Assembly: GCA_937982495.1 (NCBI GenBank) | Contig: CALJLX010000037.1 | Coordinates: 1 to 23,314, forward strand | DNA from: an uncultured Desulfuromonas sp. | Lineage (GTDB): Bacteria > Desulfobacterota > Desulfuromonadia > Desulfuromonadales > Trichloromonadaceae | DNA: 23,314 nucleotides | Reading direction: 5' to 3' | Shown here: positions 22,436 to 23,314 of the stretch, piece by piece | How positions within the stretch are numbered: the first letter of the stretch is position 1 | How the letters are laid out: each line of letters begins with the position of its first letter | Program-made: the position numbers and the translations under genes | The notes under the pieces: model-generated | Seen by the model: the letters and a program-made list of their open reading frames with translations, nothing else | The model's database searches: none | What the model was told of the DNA's origin: nothing

Positions 22436-23314
22436 GTCCGGATTCACGCCGGGGGGATGCGGCGAAAGGCAAGGCTCTCGGCAGACGGCTGGCGGCTCTT
22501 GATATCGGCACCAACTCCATCCGCTGCATTGTTGTCGAGATCCTCGAAGGGGGGGATTACCGGGTGCTCGATGACGAAAAAGCTACGGTGCGTCTCGGGG
22601 AAGGGCTCGCGGGCAGCGGCGAGATTTCGGTCGCCGCCTGGGAACGGGCGGCCCAGGCTCTCAAGCGCATGAAGCAGATCGCCGACGGGCTGGGCGCGGC
22701 CCATTTCGTCGCCGTGGCTACCAGCGCCGTGCGCAAGGCCGCTAACGGCAAGGCATTCGTCGCGGCCATGGCGAAGGACGCCGGGGTCGGGATCGAAATC
22801 ATCGATGGCGAGCAGGAGGCGGAACTGGCCGCGTTGAGCGCCCGCCATCACTTCGACATGGCCGGCAGCCGTTACGCCATGATCGACATCGGCGGCGGCA
22901 GCGTCGAGATGGTGACCGCCACCGGCGAACATATCGAAGCGATCCATTCCCTGGAGTTGGGCGCGGTACTGCTGACCGAGCGCTTTATCCCCCGCGATCC
23001 CGCCCTGGAGAAGGATCTGGCCCGCCTGCGTAAGCATATCCGCCACTCCCTGAAAACGGCTCTTTCGAGCCCCGACTTTCCCGTGCAGTGTCTCATCGGC
23101 TCGGGCGGCACCCTCAACGCCGTCGGCGCCATGATCATGGCCATGCGCAAGGAAGCCTACGGCTCGGTACACGGCTACGAGGTGCTGCGCTCCGAGGTCG
23201 TGCATCTGTTGGCCATGCTCGAGCGCAGGGATGCCCGGGAGCGGCGGGAAATCGCGGGACTCAGCCCGGAGCGGGCCGACATCATCATCGCCGGGGTGAC
23301 CCTGGTCGATGAGC
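22432..23314 (+). CDS. Ppx/GppA exopolyphosphatase family protein, 3' end outside window
   Basis: A partial gene of 294 codons, open to the right edge. It starts with the ATG at 22432, which overlaps the HhH stop as ATGA. The ASKHA-fold motifs of exopolyphosphatase / pppGpp phosphatase are present: LDIGTNSIR (23-31), VATSAVRKAANG, DGEQEAEL, IDIGGGSVEMV with D152 and GGGS 154-157, IGSGGTLNAVG, and LSPERADIIIAG near the edge. The family removes terminal phosphate from polyphosphate or converts pppGpp to ppGpp; sequence alone does not separate these. Its position beside ppk1 and pap favours a polyphosphate role. Confidence 0.93.
   Translation, partial: MSPDSRRGDAAKGKALGRRLAALDIGTNSIRCIVVEILEGGDYRVLDDEKATVRLGEGLAGSGEISVAAWERAAQALKRMKQIADGLGAAHFVAVATSAVRKAANGKAFVAAMAKDAGVGIEIIDGEQEAELAALSARHHFDMAGSRYAMIDIGGGSVEMVTATGEHIEAIHSLELGAVLLTERFIPRDPALEKDLARLRKHIRHSLKTALSSPDFPVQCLIGSGGTLNAVGAMIMAMRKEAYGSVHGYEVLRSEVVHLLAMLERRDARERREIAGLSPERADIIIAGVTLVDE

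Overview
The window is about 62% G+C by eye, densely coded, and reads as chromosomal DNA of a Desulfuromonadales-type deltaproteobacterium (Geobacter/Desulfuromonas relatives). The pointers are a SPASM-only protein of the kind I associate with the Geobacter 'GeoRSP' cassette, a tmRNA whose tag ends in ALAA, a very large NAD-glutamate dehydrogenase, and a panBCD operon with a structured leader. This placement is inference from gene content. There is no prophage, transposase, CRISPR array or defence island.

Layout. (1) 1-2526: a terminator-like palindrome, a SPASM-domain protein that has lost the radical SAM cysteines, a class V aminotransferase/cysteine desulfurase family protein and a small putative lipoprotein. 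(2) 2571-7241: a PIN-PhoH ATPase, then a tight cluster of tsaD, a DUF2062 membrane protein, rsmA and a parvulin-type prolyl isomerase, a translation and protein-folding group. (3) 7452-12170: the 1572-residue NAD-dependent glutamate dehydrogenase. (4) 12171-15930: a promoter, a structured leader with an intrinsic terminator, panB, panC, panD and an amidohydrolase. (5) 15916-16970: smpB with its own promoter, then ssrA (tmRNA) and a strong stem-loop, so both trans-translation components are adjacent. (6) 16971-17336: non-coding DNA that includes an inverted remnant of the tmRNA 3' end. (7) 17338-23314: a small ferredoxin (minus), then a polyphosphate region: pap (plus), a 57-residue zinc-ribbon-like protein and ppk1 (both minus), a helix-hairpin-helix protein with a very basic helical tail (plus), and a Ppx/GppA phosphatase running off the right edge.

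The functions group into pantothenate synthesis, ribosome maturation and rescue, and polyphosphate turnover (synthesis by Ppk1, use for AMP phosphorylation by Pap, hydrolysis by Ppx/GppA).

The most interesting non-coding items are: the panB leader with two related stem-loop copies before a terminator; a family of intergenic elements built from 7-bp units (RGTGACG and its complement) that lie in front of tsaD, panC and ssrA and create false N-terminal extensions; a 32-bp perfect palindrome that holds the stop codons of two convergent genes; and the basic helix-hairpin-helix protein between ppk1 and ppx.
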